In this document: in pieces, positions 1 to 7,585 of the stretch
How the letters are laid out: every line of letters begins with the position of its first letter
Position numbering within the stretch: position 1 is the stretch's first letter
From: Caldimicrobium thiodismutans
GTDB lineage: Bacteria; Desulfobacterota; Thermodesulfobacteria; Thermodesulfobacteriales; Thermodesulfobacteriaceae
Assembly: GCA_002877875.1 (NCBI GenBank)
Contig: PNIE01000084.1
Coordinates: forward strand, 1-18,198
Length of the DNA stretch: 18,198 nt
Reading direction: 5' to 3'
Notes under the pieces: model-generated
Seen by the model: the letters and a program-made list of their open reading frames with translations, nothing else
Told to the model about the DNA's origin: nothing
Database searches by the model: none
Made by a program: the position numbers and the translations under genes

Positions 1-2
1 AG

Positions 3-149
3 GCCCTAAAAATAGAAATGAAGTCCTGTGAGAATTGTGGTATCTTTTTTTCTGAGAGTGAGGGTTATCATATCGAAAGGGACCATAAAGAATTGTTTTT
101 TTGTTCTGAAAAATGTCTTAAAGAATTTTTATCCAAGGAGAGGGTATGA
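3..149 (+). CDS. C-terminal part of a small zinc-ribbon protein (partial at window edge)
   Basis: The frame is open from the first bases of the window and ends at TGA 147-149. An internal ATG lies at 18, but the frame runs upstream of it without a stop, so this is probably the tail of a longer gene. Four cysteines stand in a CENC ... CSEKC arrangement (C4, C7, C29, C33 counted from the ATG at 18), the pattern of a small treble-clef or TRASH-like zinc ribbon. The arrangement recalls the short PP0621-type proteins, which carry an N-terminal membrane helix before such a ribbon; that helix would lie outside the window. The stop overlaps the next gene's start (ATGA, 146-149), which suggests translational coupling to the lytic transglycosylase. 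The molecular function is unknown. Confidence 0.6.
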   Translation, partial: ALKIEMKSCENCGIFFSESEGYHIERDHKELFFCSEKCLKEFLSKERV

Positions 150-745
150 TCCTTGGAGTAATAATAGTTGGCTTTATTTTACTTTCAGCTAAGCTTTCTT
201 ATGCCAATAAAATTTATGTCTATGAGGATCCAGAAACAGGCGAAAAATACTATTCCAATATCCCTTTAAATGAAAAATTCAAAGTTTACATGACCTTTCC
301 TTTAAAGAAAACGAGTTTTAAAAGAAAGGAGGGGATTAATCCTTCCGCTTTTTTGGCTTCCTATGAAAAAGTATTTGAAGAGGTGGCTCGTAAATATGAT
401 CTTGATCCAGTCCTTCTAAAGGCTATAGCCAAGGTTGAATCTAATTTTAATCCTCGAGCGGTTTCTCCTAAGGGTGCTATGGGAATTATGCAACTTATCC
501 CCTCTACAGCAAGATTAGTTGGGGTATTAGATCCCTTTGATCCTGTGGAAAACATCCATGGTGGGGCAAGATATTTAAAAATGCTTCTTCAGGAGTTTGG
601 GGATCTTACTCTCAGTCTTGCAGCTTATAATGCAGGGCCTGAGGCTGTAAAGCAATATAAGGGAATTCCCCCATTTCCAGAAACTATTAATTATGTTAAA
701 AATGTTCTTGAATACTATCGTCTTTTTAGAAAAGAAAAATTTTAG
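146..745 (+). CDS. Lytic transglycosylase, SLT family, with DUF4124-like N-terminus
   Basis: This is a predicted exported murein lytic transglycosylase, which cleaves the MurNAc-GlcNAc bond and forms 1,6-anhydro ends. Residues 1-20 form a signal peptide (hydrophobic run, then LSYA before N21). Residues 22-40 resemble the DUF4124 motif (IYVYEDPETGEKYYSNIP). The SLT domain covers about 75-190. The catalytic Glu is E98 in AKVESNFNP, followed by GIMQLIP (113-119) and AAYNAGP (159-165), all diagnostic of family 1 goose-type-fold transglycosylases. At 199 residues it is a minimal single-domain enzyme. Its ATG overlaps the preceding stop by four bases, and its stop overlaps the stop of the converging mreB. 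I see no lipobox, so it is probably periplasmic rather than lipid-anchored. The family assignment is firm and the exact subtype is open. Confidence 0.93.
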   Translation: MILGVIIVGFILLSAKLSYANKIYVYEDPETGEKYYSNIPLNEKFKVYMTFPLKKTSFKRKEGINPSAFLASYEKVFEEVARKYDLDPVLLKAIAKVESNFNPRAVSPKGAMGIMQLIPSTARLVGVLDPFDPVENIHGGARYLKMLLQEFGDLTLSLAAYNAGPEAVKQYKGIPPFPETINYVKNVLEYYRLFRKEKF

Positions 746-1773
746 ATATTAATCATAATATCTTTTAATTTGTCGAGATTATCAAGGGCCTTTCCTGCAC
801 CAAGAGCTACACAGATCATAGGATCTTCTGCCACTCTAACCGGAAGACCTGTGGCTTCAGAAATCAGTTTGTCAAGATTTTTAAGTAATGCGCCTCCTCC
901 ACTAAGAGTAATCCCACGATCTACAAGATCTGCAGATAATTCAGGTGGTGTTTCCTCAAGCACTTCTTTTATAGTTTGAACAATTAAATATACAGGTTCT
1001 CTTATCGCCTCTTCAATTTCTTTTGAAGTAATAGTTATAGTTTTGGGAATTCCGGAGATGAGGTCTCTTCCTTTTATTTCCATAGTTTCATATGGCTCTT
1101 CAGGATAGACATTTCCGATTTGAATTTTAATCTGTTCAGCTGTAGCCTCTCCAATAAGGAGATTATATTTTCTTTTTATGTATTGTACAATGGCTTCATC
1201 GATTTTATCTCCGGCAATTTTAATAGAACTTGAGGCCACAATGCCACCAAGGGAGATTACAGCTACCTCTGTGGTCCCTCCTCCTATATCAACAATCATA
1301 CTAGCCACAGGTTCAGTTATAGGAAGGCCTGCTCCAATGGCTGCTGCAAGAGGCTCTTCTATAAGATAAACCTCTCGAGCTCCTGCACTTTCTGCGCTTT
1401 CTTTAACAGCCCTTCTTTCAACCTGAGTTGTTCCTGAAGGAACGCTCACAATAATTCTTGGCTTTACAAGAAAAGATCTATTATGAACCTTTTGAATAAA
1501 ATAACGAATCATAGCCTCCGTAACTTCAAAGTCAGCAATGACACCTTCTCTAAGAGGTCTTACCGCTTTTATCATACCTGGAGTTTTTCCAAGCATCCTT
1601 TTAGCCTCTTCTCCAATAGCAACCACCTTTTTGTATCTCCCGTCCTCCTTTACTGCAACTACTGAGGGCTCCTTTAAAATAATACCTTTTCCCTCAAGAT
1701 AAATAAGTGTATTGGCAGTACCAAGATCAATCGCAAGATCCTTAGAAAAGATCTTAAAAAATTTATCTAACAT
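742..1773 (-). CDS. mreB: Rod shape-determining protein MreB
   Basis: Bacterial actin homologue. It forms membrane-bound filaments that direct the elongasome and lateral wall synthesis. I place the start at ATG 1771-1773 (343 residues), the usual MreB length, because GAGGTG lies just upstream at good spacing. The frame extends 16 codons further to a TTG with no Shine-Dalgarno, which I reject. The N-terminus (MLDKFFKIFSK) has the amphipathic, membrane-binding look of many MreBs. Actin-fold motifs are all present: phosphate-1 DLGTANTLIY, phosphate-2 DIGGGTTEVAV, and the adenosine motif LSGGGALL near the C-terminus. The gene lies 52 bases downstream of the DUF429 gene on the same strand and converges on the lytic transglycosylase with a four-base stop overlap. 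mreC and mreD do not follow, so it is not in the classic mreBCD arrangement here. Confidence 0.97.
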   Translation of the reverse strand: MLDKFFKIFSKDLAIDLGTANTLIYLEGKGIILKEPSVVAVKEDGRYKKVVAIGEEAKRMLGKTPGMIKAVRPLREGVIADFEVTEAMIRYFIQKVHNRSFLVKPRIIVSVPSGTTQVERRAVKESAESAGAREVYLIEEPLAAAIGAGLPITEPVASMIVDIGGGTTEVAVISLGGIVASSSIKIAGDKIDEAIVQYIKRKYNLLIGEATAEQIKIQIGNVYPEEPYETMEIKGRDLISGIPKTITITSKEIEEAIREPVYLIVQTIKEVLEETPPELSADLVDRGITLSGGGALLKNLDKLISEATGLPVRVAEDPMICVALGAGKALDNLDKLKDIMINI

Positions 1774-1825
1774 TAACTTCACCTCGATTTTTTTGTTTTT
1801 TAATTTTAATGCTGAATCCAATTTT

Positions 1826-2503
1826 TTAAAGGAAAGATTCTCCTATAATTACAAAGGGGCCGAAGCCGAAAAGATCTTTCTCTTCCTGAGGAAGAAAAAG
1901 AAGTTTTTCCGGCTTTTTAAAAAAGAGATAACTTGTTAAAGCACAAATTAGGGCATCCAAAAGGTCATCGTAAAAAAAGGTGTGAGTAAGCTCTATGGAA
2001 AAAAGTTTTTTGAAGTAATTTTTTAGGTAATTGATTTCCTCCTCCTCAAGGGGTTCTCTCTTATATTTATGAGCAAGGTATCTTTTTTCTTTGGGAAGAA
2101 GAAAAAAGAAACTTGCCCTGGGGTGGGTCTCAAGAATTGCTCCACAATAAGGGCTCAATTTTTGGGCAAGAAGTAAGCCTCTTAAAGGTATACCCATTAA
2201 GGCATGATAAGAAAGAACCCATTTTCTATATTCCCTTGGAAGTAGAGATCTCAAGGCGAGGTCAGAAGCTCTAAACCCCTTTTCAAGGTTTATGGAAAAA
2301 CTTAAGGGTGCATCAATAGCTGTTCCAAGAACAGGGTTTTTTCTTACGAATTCAATGATTTCTACCATAGAAGAGGGTTTAGGGGAATTATTTTTAAGGG
2401 AAAGAGATTTCTCAATATGTAGTCCTACATTTGTCTTTTCTCTTATAGCCACAGCAAAAGTTTTTTCGCCCCCTCCAAGATCTACTCCTAAATAGTAAAA
2501 CAT
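1826..2503 (-). CDS. DUF429 family protein (predicted RNase H-like nuclease fold)
   Basis: A 225-residue protein with the hallmarks of DUF429 (Pfam PF04250). These are an N-terminal GVDLGGGEKTFAVAI strand-turn (6-20) carrying an acidic residue, AIDAPLSF (62-69), ETHPRASF (125-132) and a C-terminal DDLLDALICAL (179-189). Conserved acidic residues in these blocks resemble the metal-binding set of RNase H-fold nucleases, and the family is annotated as predicted nuclease on that basis; no activity can be read from sequence alone. The ATG at 2501-2503 has no clear Shine-Dalgarno. It is divergent from the radical-SAM gene with only 17 bases between starts, so both promoters must extend into coding sequence. 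It probably forms a short operon with mreB downstream (52-base gap), but a functional link is not implied. Confidence 0.85.
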   Translation of the reverse strand: MFYYLGVDLGGGEKTFAVAIREKTNVGLHIEKSLSLKNNSPKPSSMVEIIEFVRKNPVLGTAIDAPLSFSINLEKGFRASDLALRSLLPREYRKWVLSYHALMGIPLRGLLLAQKLSPYCGAILETHPRASFFFLLPKEKRYLAHKYKREPLEEEEINYLKNYFKKLFSIELTHTFFYDDLLDALICALTSYLFFKKPEKLLFLPQEEKDLFGFGPFVIIGESFL

Positions 2504-2520
2504 GCATTAAATTTTAACGA

Positions 2521-4863
2521 ATGATGATGGATTATCCAGAAGACCTTCTAATTTACGTAAAGAAACCTTCGCGCTACCTTGGAAGGGAACCTTTTTTCCC
2601 TTTAAAAGATTGGGATAAGGCAAGCCTTAGGGTTTGTCTTGGTTATCCCGATCTCTACGAGGTGGGAAGATCCCATCTTGGCATAAACATCCTTGCAGGA
2701 ATTATTAATTCTCAAGAGAGCTATCTTTGTGATTTAGTTTTTGCAGTCTTACCGGATATGGAGACAGAGTTAAAAAAGAGGAACCTTCCCTTATTGAGTC
2801 TCAATTACCGAAGACCCCTTAAAGATTTTGAGGTTTTAGGACTAACCTATGCCTATGAATTACTAGCTACTAATATTCTGCAAATTTTGAATTTGGCAGG
2901 GATTCCTTTTAAGGCAAGTGAAAGATCCTCGGAATACCCTATTATTCTTGGAGGTGGCCCTTGTTGTGGCAATCCTGAACCTGTAGCTGAAATTTTTGAT
3001 GCCCTCATTATTGGAGATGGCGAGGAGGCAATTCTTGAGATCTTAAAAGCCATAGAAATTTGGAAAAGTTCCTCCTCCAAAAAAGAGGAACTCTATGAAA
3101 CCTTTTTAAAAATTGAGGGAGTTTATGTTCCTCTATATAAAAATAAGGTTAAAAAAAGGACCTATATAACCCAGAAGAAATTTACTCCTCTATACTCTAT
3201 TCCCATCATTCCCCTTTCCCACGATAGAGTTTCTATTGAGATTTCAAGAGGCTGTACGAGATCTTGCAGGTTCTGTGAGGCAGGTTTCTATTACAGACCT
3301 GTTAGAGAAAAATCTCCCCTTGAGATTCTTGAAGAAATTAAGACTGCCTTTAACCTTACAGGTTATCGTGAAGCTTCTCTTATGTCCCTTTCTGCAGGAG
3401 ATTATACCTGCCTTGAAGACCTGGTTTCTCTTTTAAAAAGGGAATTTTACTCGGCATCGCTTCGAGAATATATCTTTACTCTACCTTCCCTAAGGATAGG
3501 CAGTCTCACTCCAAAGGTCCTTGAATTTTTAAAGATGGGAAGGACAAGCACTATCACTCTTGCAGTAGAAGCTGCTTCAGAGAGATTAAGAAGAGTTATT
3601 AATAAAAATCTCACCCTCGAAGCCCTCTTCAGGGACATTGAATTAGCCAAAAATTATGGCTTTAGAAGAATAAAGCTCTATTTTATGTTAGGACTTCCTA
3701 CAGAGAGAGAGGAGGATCTTGAAGAGCTGATAAAACTTTATAAAAATCTTAAAAAGACCTTTAAGGAGGTAGATATTTCTTTTTCAGCCTCCATTTTTAT
3801 TCCTAAACCTCATACTCCCTTTCAATGGGAGCGGCAGATCTCCGTTGATGAGGCTTATGAAAAGATAAGGTTTATAAAAAATAGCCTTAAAGACCATTTT
3901 AAAGCTCATAATCCTAAACAAAGTTTGCTTGAAGGAGTCTTGGCAAGAGGTGGACGGGAACTTTTTTCTCTTTTAATAGAGGTCTATGGAAAAGGGGCAC
4001 GCCTTGATTCCTGGAGTGATTATTTTAACTTCCAAATCTGGGTTAAATCTTCAGAGGAACTTAAAATTAATCTTGAAGATTATTTAAAGGAGCGCAGTCT
4101 TGAAGAAGCTTTACCCTGGGACCACATAGATCTTGGGGTAAAAAAAGATTTTCTTATAGAAGAGAGAAAAAAGGCCTTTCGAGGGGAATACACTTTTGAC
4201 TGTCGTTTTGAAAAGTGTGTGAGGTGCGGAGTCTGCCAAGGAAAGATCAAAAACTATTTGAGCAAAGATAAAGCCAATAACATAGAGATATCAAATTCTT
4301 ATGAAAGCGTAGAAATTTTTGGAGAGGAACAGGAGATTTGGTATGAGGTTTATTATAACAAAAAGGGTCCTTCTAAGTTTTTGTCTCAACTTGAGGTTCT
4401 AAGGCTTTTTGAGATGGTGTTGAGAAGAGAAGGGTTTAAACTTTCTTATACTAAAGGCTTTAATCCTAGGCCCAAATTTATCTGTGGTGAGGCCGTTGCC
4501 GTTGGAATTGAAGTTGAAAAAGAATTTTTAGGAATTGCCTTCAGAGAAGCCCTTCCCGAAGACTCTTTGCGAGGTCTAAAGATTTACCTAGGCTTAGAAA
4601 TAGTTGAAGCCATAAGACGAGGTGAAAATAAACCCTCCTTACCTGAGAGAGAAGAGTTCTATCTTCTTTTTCCTAAAAAACCTCTAAATCCTGAGGAAAT
4701 CCTTATAAAAACCTCGTCAGAAGTAATCCTTGCAATAGAGGATAAGAACCAAATTAGGGTTAAGCCTAAGAGCAAAGGCTTTTCAATTCTTAAATTTTTG
4801 AAAAAGCTCCTTGAAATAGAAAATCCCTTAGAATTTTTTAAAATTTTGAAGATCTATAATTAG
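2521..4863 (+). CDS. B12-binding-like/radical SAM protein fused to DUF2344 (TIGR03960-TIGR03936 type)
   Basis: A 780-residue radical-SAM enzyme. Residues 1-230 look like the cobalamin-binding-like N-terminal module (LGYPDLYEVGRSHLG at 40-54, IILGGGPCCGNPEP at 141-154), although I see no DxHxxG cobalamin ligand. The radical-SAM core carries the cluster motif CTRSCRFC (C245, C249, C252), followed by ALMLGLPTE-like strands. A second cysteine group, C561, C566, C569 and C572, sits between core and tail and may bind another cluster or zinc. From about 613 the DUF2344 domain begins (YYNKKGPSKFLSQLEVLRLF, GFNPRPK). In many bacteria the two halves are separate adjacent genes, often beside RNase G/E. 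The substrate is unknown; that neighbourhood hints at RNA or ribosome modification. ATG triplets at 2521, 2524 and 2527 leave the exact start ambiguous. The DUF2344 part ends early compared with stand-alone homologues I recall. Confidence 0.88.
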   Translation: MMMDYPEDLLIYVKKPSRYLGREPFFPLKDWDKASLRVCLGYPDLYEVGRSHLGINILAGIINSQESYLCDLVFAVLPDMETELKKRNLPLLSLNYRRPLKDFEVLGLTYAYELLATNILQILNLAGIPFKASERSSEYPIILGGGPCCGNPEPVAEIFDALIIGDGEEAILEILKAIEIWKSSSSKKEELYETFLKIEGVYVPLYKNKVKKRTYITQKKFTPLYSIPIIPLSHDRVSIEISRGCTRSCRFCEAGFYYRPVREKSPLEILEEIKTAFNLTGYREASLMSLSAGDYTCLEDLVSLLKREFYSASLREYIFTLPSLRIGSLTPKVLEFLKMGRTSTITLAVEAASERLRRVINKNLTLEALFRDIELAKNYGFRRIKLYFMLGLPTEREEDLEELIKLYKNLKKTFKEVDISFSASIFIPKPHTPFQWERQISVDEAYEKIRFIKNSLKDHFKAHNPKQSLLEGVLARGGRELFSLLIEVYGKGARLDSWSDYFNFQIWVKSSEELKINLEDYLKERSLEEALPWDHIDLGVKKDFLIEERKKAFRGEYTFDCRFEKCVRCGVCQGKIKNYLSKDKANNIEISNSYESVEIFGEEQEIWYEVYYNKKGPSKFLSQLEVLRLFEMVLRREGFKLSYTKGFNPRPKFICGEAVAVGIEVEKEFLGIAFREALPEDSLRGLKIYLGLEIVEAIRRGENKPSLPEREEFYLLFPKKPLNPEEILIKTSSEVILAIEDKNQIRVKPKSKGFSILKFLKKLLEIENPLEFFKILKIYN

Positions 4864-5264
4864 AGAATTTAGTGGATCTTCTAAGTTACTTTTCCAATAA
4901 AAGTTCATTTTTAAGAGGTACGTTGGGATTTTTACTCAGCCATAAGAAAATTCTTTTTTAAGTTAAAGCATAGTTTTTGACAAAAAAGAAGAGGTTGAAA
5001 GTGATAGTTAGAGAGGGAGTAATTGAGGTCTTCTTGAGGCTTTGATAGGGGGATATGTGGAATTAAGCTTTATAGGGCCTATTTTTGATCTAATATTCCT
5101 TGAGATAATTGAGAGAATACATACTTCCCATTAAATTATGTGAGCTTTAATAGTTACAGCTATTAGCTTTGGGCTTGATAGATTTTTGACAGGGTATGCC
5201 TAATTTAAAGTTAGTAAGAAAGGAATGGGGGAAGGAGCAAGTTTTTCAGAATATAGTTTTTACC
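4864..5264. other. Intergenic region without an intact gene
   Basis: About 430 bases separate the radical-SAM gene from the RNase P RNA. There is no intact frame of useful length on either strand, no tRNA-like fold and no strong terminator. A GAAGATC/GATCTTC inverted repeat (4848-4854 and 4875-4881) has a 20-base loop and no following T-run. The plus strand from about 4977 contains fragments of a hydrophobic protein described separately. Confidence 0.6.
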
Positions 5265-5275
5265 TTGAAAACTAA
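4977..5275 (+). pseudogene. Decayed small membrane-protein gene (tentative)
   Basis: Reading TTG 4977 gives KKKRLKVIVREGVIEVFLRL, then TGA at 5043. Shifting frame near 5036-5042 continues as LIGGYVELSFIGPIFD, then LIFLEIIERIHTSH, to TAA 5132 and TGA 5141. The same frame then gives ALIVTAISFGLDRFLTGYA before TAA and runs on to TAA 5273-5275. The two hydrophobic blocks look like real transmembrane helices, so this resembles a gene broken by one frameshift and several nonsense changes. The pattern of helix, acidic pair and helix faintly recalls PsiE-family membrane proteins, but I cannot confirm that. The alternative is chance in AT-rich DNA. Confidence 0.3.
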
Positions 5276-5298
5276 GGGAAACTGCTTTAAATTATGAT
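5265..5298 (+). promoter_or_regulatory. Candidate sigma-70-type promoter of rnpB
   Basis: TTGAAA (5265-5270) is followed after 16 bases by TTAAAT (5287-5292), and a second -10-like TATGAT lies at 5293-5298, directly before the RNase P RNA. Either -10 would place transcription start within the first bases of the P1 helix. Position relative to the RNA is the main support. Confidence 0.35.
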
Positions 5299-5700
5299 AG
5301 GGCAGGGGTTAAGAGGCGGTTGCGCAAGAGGCTAAGCCCTCTTGTGAGGAAAGTCCGGGCTCCATAGGGGCAGGATGCCGGGTAATACCCGGAGGGAGTA
5401 ATCCCTGGAAAGGGCCACAGAAAAGAGACCGCAAGTGCTTCTGCCTAATGTACTGGGTAGAAGCGCTTGCAAGGGTGAAAAGGTGGGGTAAGAGCCCACC
5501 GCAGGCTGGGGTAACTCAGCCTGGCACGGCAACCCCCATCCGGAGCAAGGCCAAAGAGAGCCCACGGGTGCCCCGCCCAAATGGGCTCAGGTAGGCCGCT
5601 TGAGGCGAAAGAGTAATTTTTCGCCCAAGATAAATAACCGCCCTGAAGGAGGTTCTCCTCCTTCAGAACAGAACCCGGCTTACTTAACCCCTGCCCTATC
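5296..5700 (+). ncRNA. rnpB: RNase P RNA, bacterial type A
   Basis: The catalytic RNA of RNase P, which removes 5' leaders from pre-tRNA. Conserved blocks appear in order: GAGGAAAGTCCGGGCTCC (5346-5363), ACAGAAAAGAGACCGC, GGTAAGAGCCCACCGC, AGATAAATAACCGCC, and ACAGAACCCGGCTTAC (5668-5683). The ends pair perfectly over 18 bp as P1 (5296-5313 with 5683-5700). A ten-bp hairpin with a TTCT loop (5643-5666) occupies the P18 position. The true mature ends may lie a few bases inside the outer P1 pairs. The RNA is conspicuously GC-rich in AT-rich surroundings, as expected for a structural RNA in a thermophile. The 3' P1 strand overlaps the converging trmB coding end, and no T-run terminator follows, so 3' end formation probably depends on processing. 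Confidence 0.97.
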
Positions 5701-6762
5701 CTCAAACCAATTCTCTCCTAAAAACCTCTTCAAAAATTTCTCCTTACAAGTACTCTTTTTTAATTCAAAATAAAAAGCCCCCTCTTTAAGACTTTTCAAA
5801 ATTAAAACCATAGCAAGATGAACCCCCTCTGTAGGATCAGGTTTATCTGAATCATAGGGTGTAAGCATGTACCCTTCATCTCCATAAGGTGATAGCTTAA
5901 CAAAGAATCTCTGCCTTATTATTCCCTCCTCAACGAGTAAATCTAAGAGGAGAGATTCTTCGTTATAAAAAAGATCAAGAACCTTTATAAAGAGGAGCTT
6001 TTCTTTATATAGTTCAGCTCCCCTCAATTTGGCTACCCATTCTAAGAAATTTAATTTTGGCCTAATCTTAAAGATATTTACTATAGGCAAAGCTGTCTCC
6101 TCCTTTCTTATTTTCAAAAGAGGACACCAATCTTTTACCCAATCTGGAATTTCAATTTTTTCTCTTTTTTTAATACCAAGAAAATATATAGTTTTTCCTT
6201 GAGATAGCCACTTCCTTGCGTACTTTGTAGGATAAAACTCATCGATAGAAGTTTTTATATAATCTTCCCAGAGAGGAGAAAAACCCTCAAGGCTTTTTAG
6301 TAACGAATAGACTTCCTCGGCATATTCTGGATGATCCGTTGCCATCTGGAAAAAACCATCTTTTTTGAGTCTATCTGAAAGAAGATAAAGAAAAGCCAGA
6401 TTTACTAATCTCCTTTTTTTATGCCTCTTTTTTGGCCAGGGATCTGGAAAATTCAAAAAGACACCATCTATACTTTCGCTTTCAAATAATTTTGCTAGGG
6501 CCTTTGTTCCTTCCATGTGAATCAATCTAACATTTGTAAGCCTATTTTCTTCAATTTTTGCCAAGGCCTTTCTCAGCACCTCTTTGGAAACTTCAACTCC
6601 AATAAAATTACTTTCTTTCATCCTTCTTGCCATCTCCACGATAAATTCTCCATTACCTACTCCTATTTCAAAAAACAAGGGAGCTTTTCTCTCAAAGATT
6701 TTCTCCCACTTAGGAAAAAAACCAATCTCTTCTTCTCTAAGTAAATATTTCAATCCACTCAT
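5680..6762 (-). CDS. trmB: tRNA (guanine-N7-)-methyltransferase with thermophile-type C-terminal extension
   Basis: Methylates G46 of tRNA to m7G using SAM. The methyltransferase domain occupies about 1-200: SAM motif I FFEIGVGNGEF (30-40), the catalytic NFPDPWPKKRH block (104-114, Asp107) and TKYARKW (179-185). Where mesophilic enzymes usually have Glu three residues after that Thr, this protein has Ala182. Residues about 205-360 form an extension absent from E. coli TrmB; a comparable region in Aquifex TrmB is reported to stabilise the dimer and specificity. The ATG at 6760-6762 is preceded by AAAGGAAAAG, a good Shine-Dalgarno. The last six codons (DRAGVK) and stop are antisense to the 3' strand of the RNase P P1 helix. 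It is divergent from engB across 70 bases. Confidence 0.95.
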   Translation of the reverse strand: MSGLKYLLREEEIGFFPKWEKIFERKAPLFFEIGVGNGEFIVEMARRMKESNFIGVEVSKEVLRKALAKIEENRLTNVRLIHMEGTKALAKLFESESIDGVFLNFPDPWPKKRHKKRRLVNLAFLYLLSDRLKKDGFFQMATDHPEYAEEVYSLLKSLEGFSPLWEDYIKTSIDEFYPTKYARKWLSQGKTIYFLGIKKREKIEIPDWVKDWCPLLKIRKEETALPIVNIFKIRPKLNFLEWVAKLRGAELYKEKLLFIKVLDLFYNEESLLLDLLVEEGIIRQRFFVKLSPYGDEGYMLTPYDSDKPDPTEGVHLAMVLILKSLKEGAFYFELKKSTCKEKFLKRFLGENWFEDRAGVK

Positions 6763-6832
6763 AAACTTTTCCTTTTAAAAACTATGTCTTATATTCTACC
6801 AGGGAATTCCAAAGTGTCCTAAGGGGAAAGGT

Positions 6833-7423
6833 ATGTTTAAGAGGGTTGAGTTTTTAAAGAGTGTCTATAGACTTGAGGATTTACCCCTTCCTGAATATCC
6901 AGAAATTGCTATATTAGGAAGATCCAATGCGGGAAAATCCTCTTTCATTAATGCTTTTTTAAACCAGAAAAAATTAGCCAAAGTTTCCTCAACTCCAGGA
7001 TTTACTCAATCTTTGAATTTTTTTCTTGTGGACCGCAAGTTTTATTTAGTTGATCTTCCAGGATATGGCTATGCTAAAGTTCCCAAAGAGGTCTATGAAA
7101 ACTGGCAAATCCTTATCGAGGGCTACCTTAAAAGCCCAAGAGATTTTTGCTTGCTGTTTCTTATCTTTGACATAAGAAGAGAACCTGATGAGCTTGATCA
7201 AACCCTTCTAAAATTTATATCTTATCTTAATATGCCCTACGCTCTTCTTTTAAATAAAATAGATATGCTTTCCAAAAGAGAAATAGAAATTCATAAAGAG
7301 AAATTCATAAAAAGTTTAAAAATACCTAAAAATAGGGAAATATTTCTAATTTCCTGCAAAGAAAAAATAGGTTTTGAACCTATAAGAGCTTTTTTAAAAA
7401 AGGTTTTAAAATTATCCATTTAA
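6833..7423 (+). CDS. engB: Ribosome biogenesis GTP-binding protein EngB/YsxC/YihA
   Basis: A TRAFAC-class GTPase needed for assembly of the large ribosomal subunit. G motifs are in order: G1 GRSNAGKS (29-36), G2 around STPGFTQ (53-59), G3 DLPGYGYAKVP (74-84), G4 NKID (141-144; many EngB proteins have TKxD) and G5 SCK (174-176). The length of 196 residues is typical for the family. The ATG at 6833 follows AAGGGGAAAGGT, which is purine-rich but lies close to the start. It is divergent from trmB with a 70-base shared upstream region, and no gene follows for 160 bases, so it looks monocistronic. Nothing is missing or broken. Confidence 0.96.
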   Translation: MFKRVEFLKSVYRLEDLPLPEYPEIAILGRSNAGKSSFINAFLNQKKLAKVSSTPGFTQSLNFFLVDRKFYLVDLPGYGYAKVPKEVYENWQILIEGYLKSPRDFCLLFLIFDIRREPDELDQTLLKFISYLNMPYALLLNKIDMLSKREIEIHKEKFIKSLKIPKNREIFLISCKEKIGFEPIRAFLKKVLKLSI

Positions 7424-7525
7424 ATGAGATGAGGAAAAATTCTCTATTATTAATCCTCCATTTTGATTAAAAATTCTACAATTATATATATCTAATACAA
7501 AGATTGTGAAAAATTTTTCTTTTTT

Positions 7526-7554
7526 TTGCAAATAATTTTTCGATATGTTAGAAA
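7526..7554 (+). promoter_or_regulatory. Candidate promoter of the MFS-CBS transporter
   Basis: TTGCAA (7526-7531) is separated by exactly 17 bases from TAGAAA (7549-7554), about 30 bases upstream of the ATG. A strong GGAGGTG ribosome-binding site follows at about 7575-7581. This is the best promoter-like pair in the engB-transporter gap. Confidence 0.45.
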
Positions 7555-7585
7555 TAGACTTTAAATTTAATGAAGGAGGTGTGAG

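Noticed and set aside
1774..1821. N-terminal extension of MreB from a TTG codon at 1819-1821
   Set aside because: No ribosome-binding site precedes the TTG, whereas GAGGTG precedes ATG 1771-1773, and the shorter protein has the normal MreB length.
4848..4881. GAAGATC/GATCTTC inverted repeat at the end of the radical-SAM fusion as a terminator
   Set aside because: The loop is 20 bases, the stem is only seven bp and no T-run follows.
5332..5705. Two overlapping minus-strand frames across the RNase P RNA
   Set aside because: They are antisense to a highly conserved structural RNA, have no ribosome-binding sites and have GC-driven composition.
7508..7528. GAAAAATTTTTC followed by a T-run as a terminator for engB
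   Set aside because: The palindrome has no loop and consists almost only of A and T, so it would not form a stable terminator hairpin.
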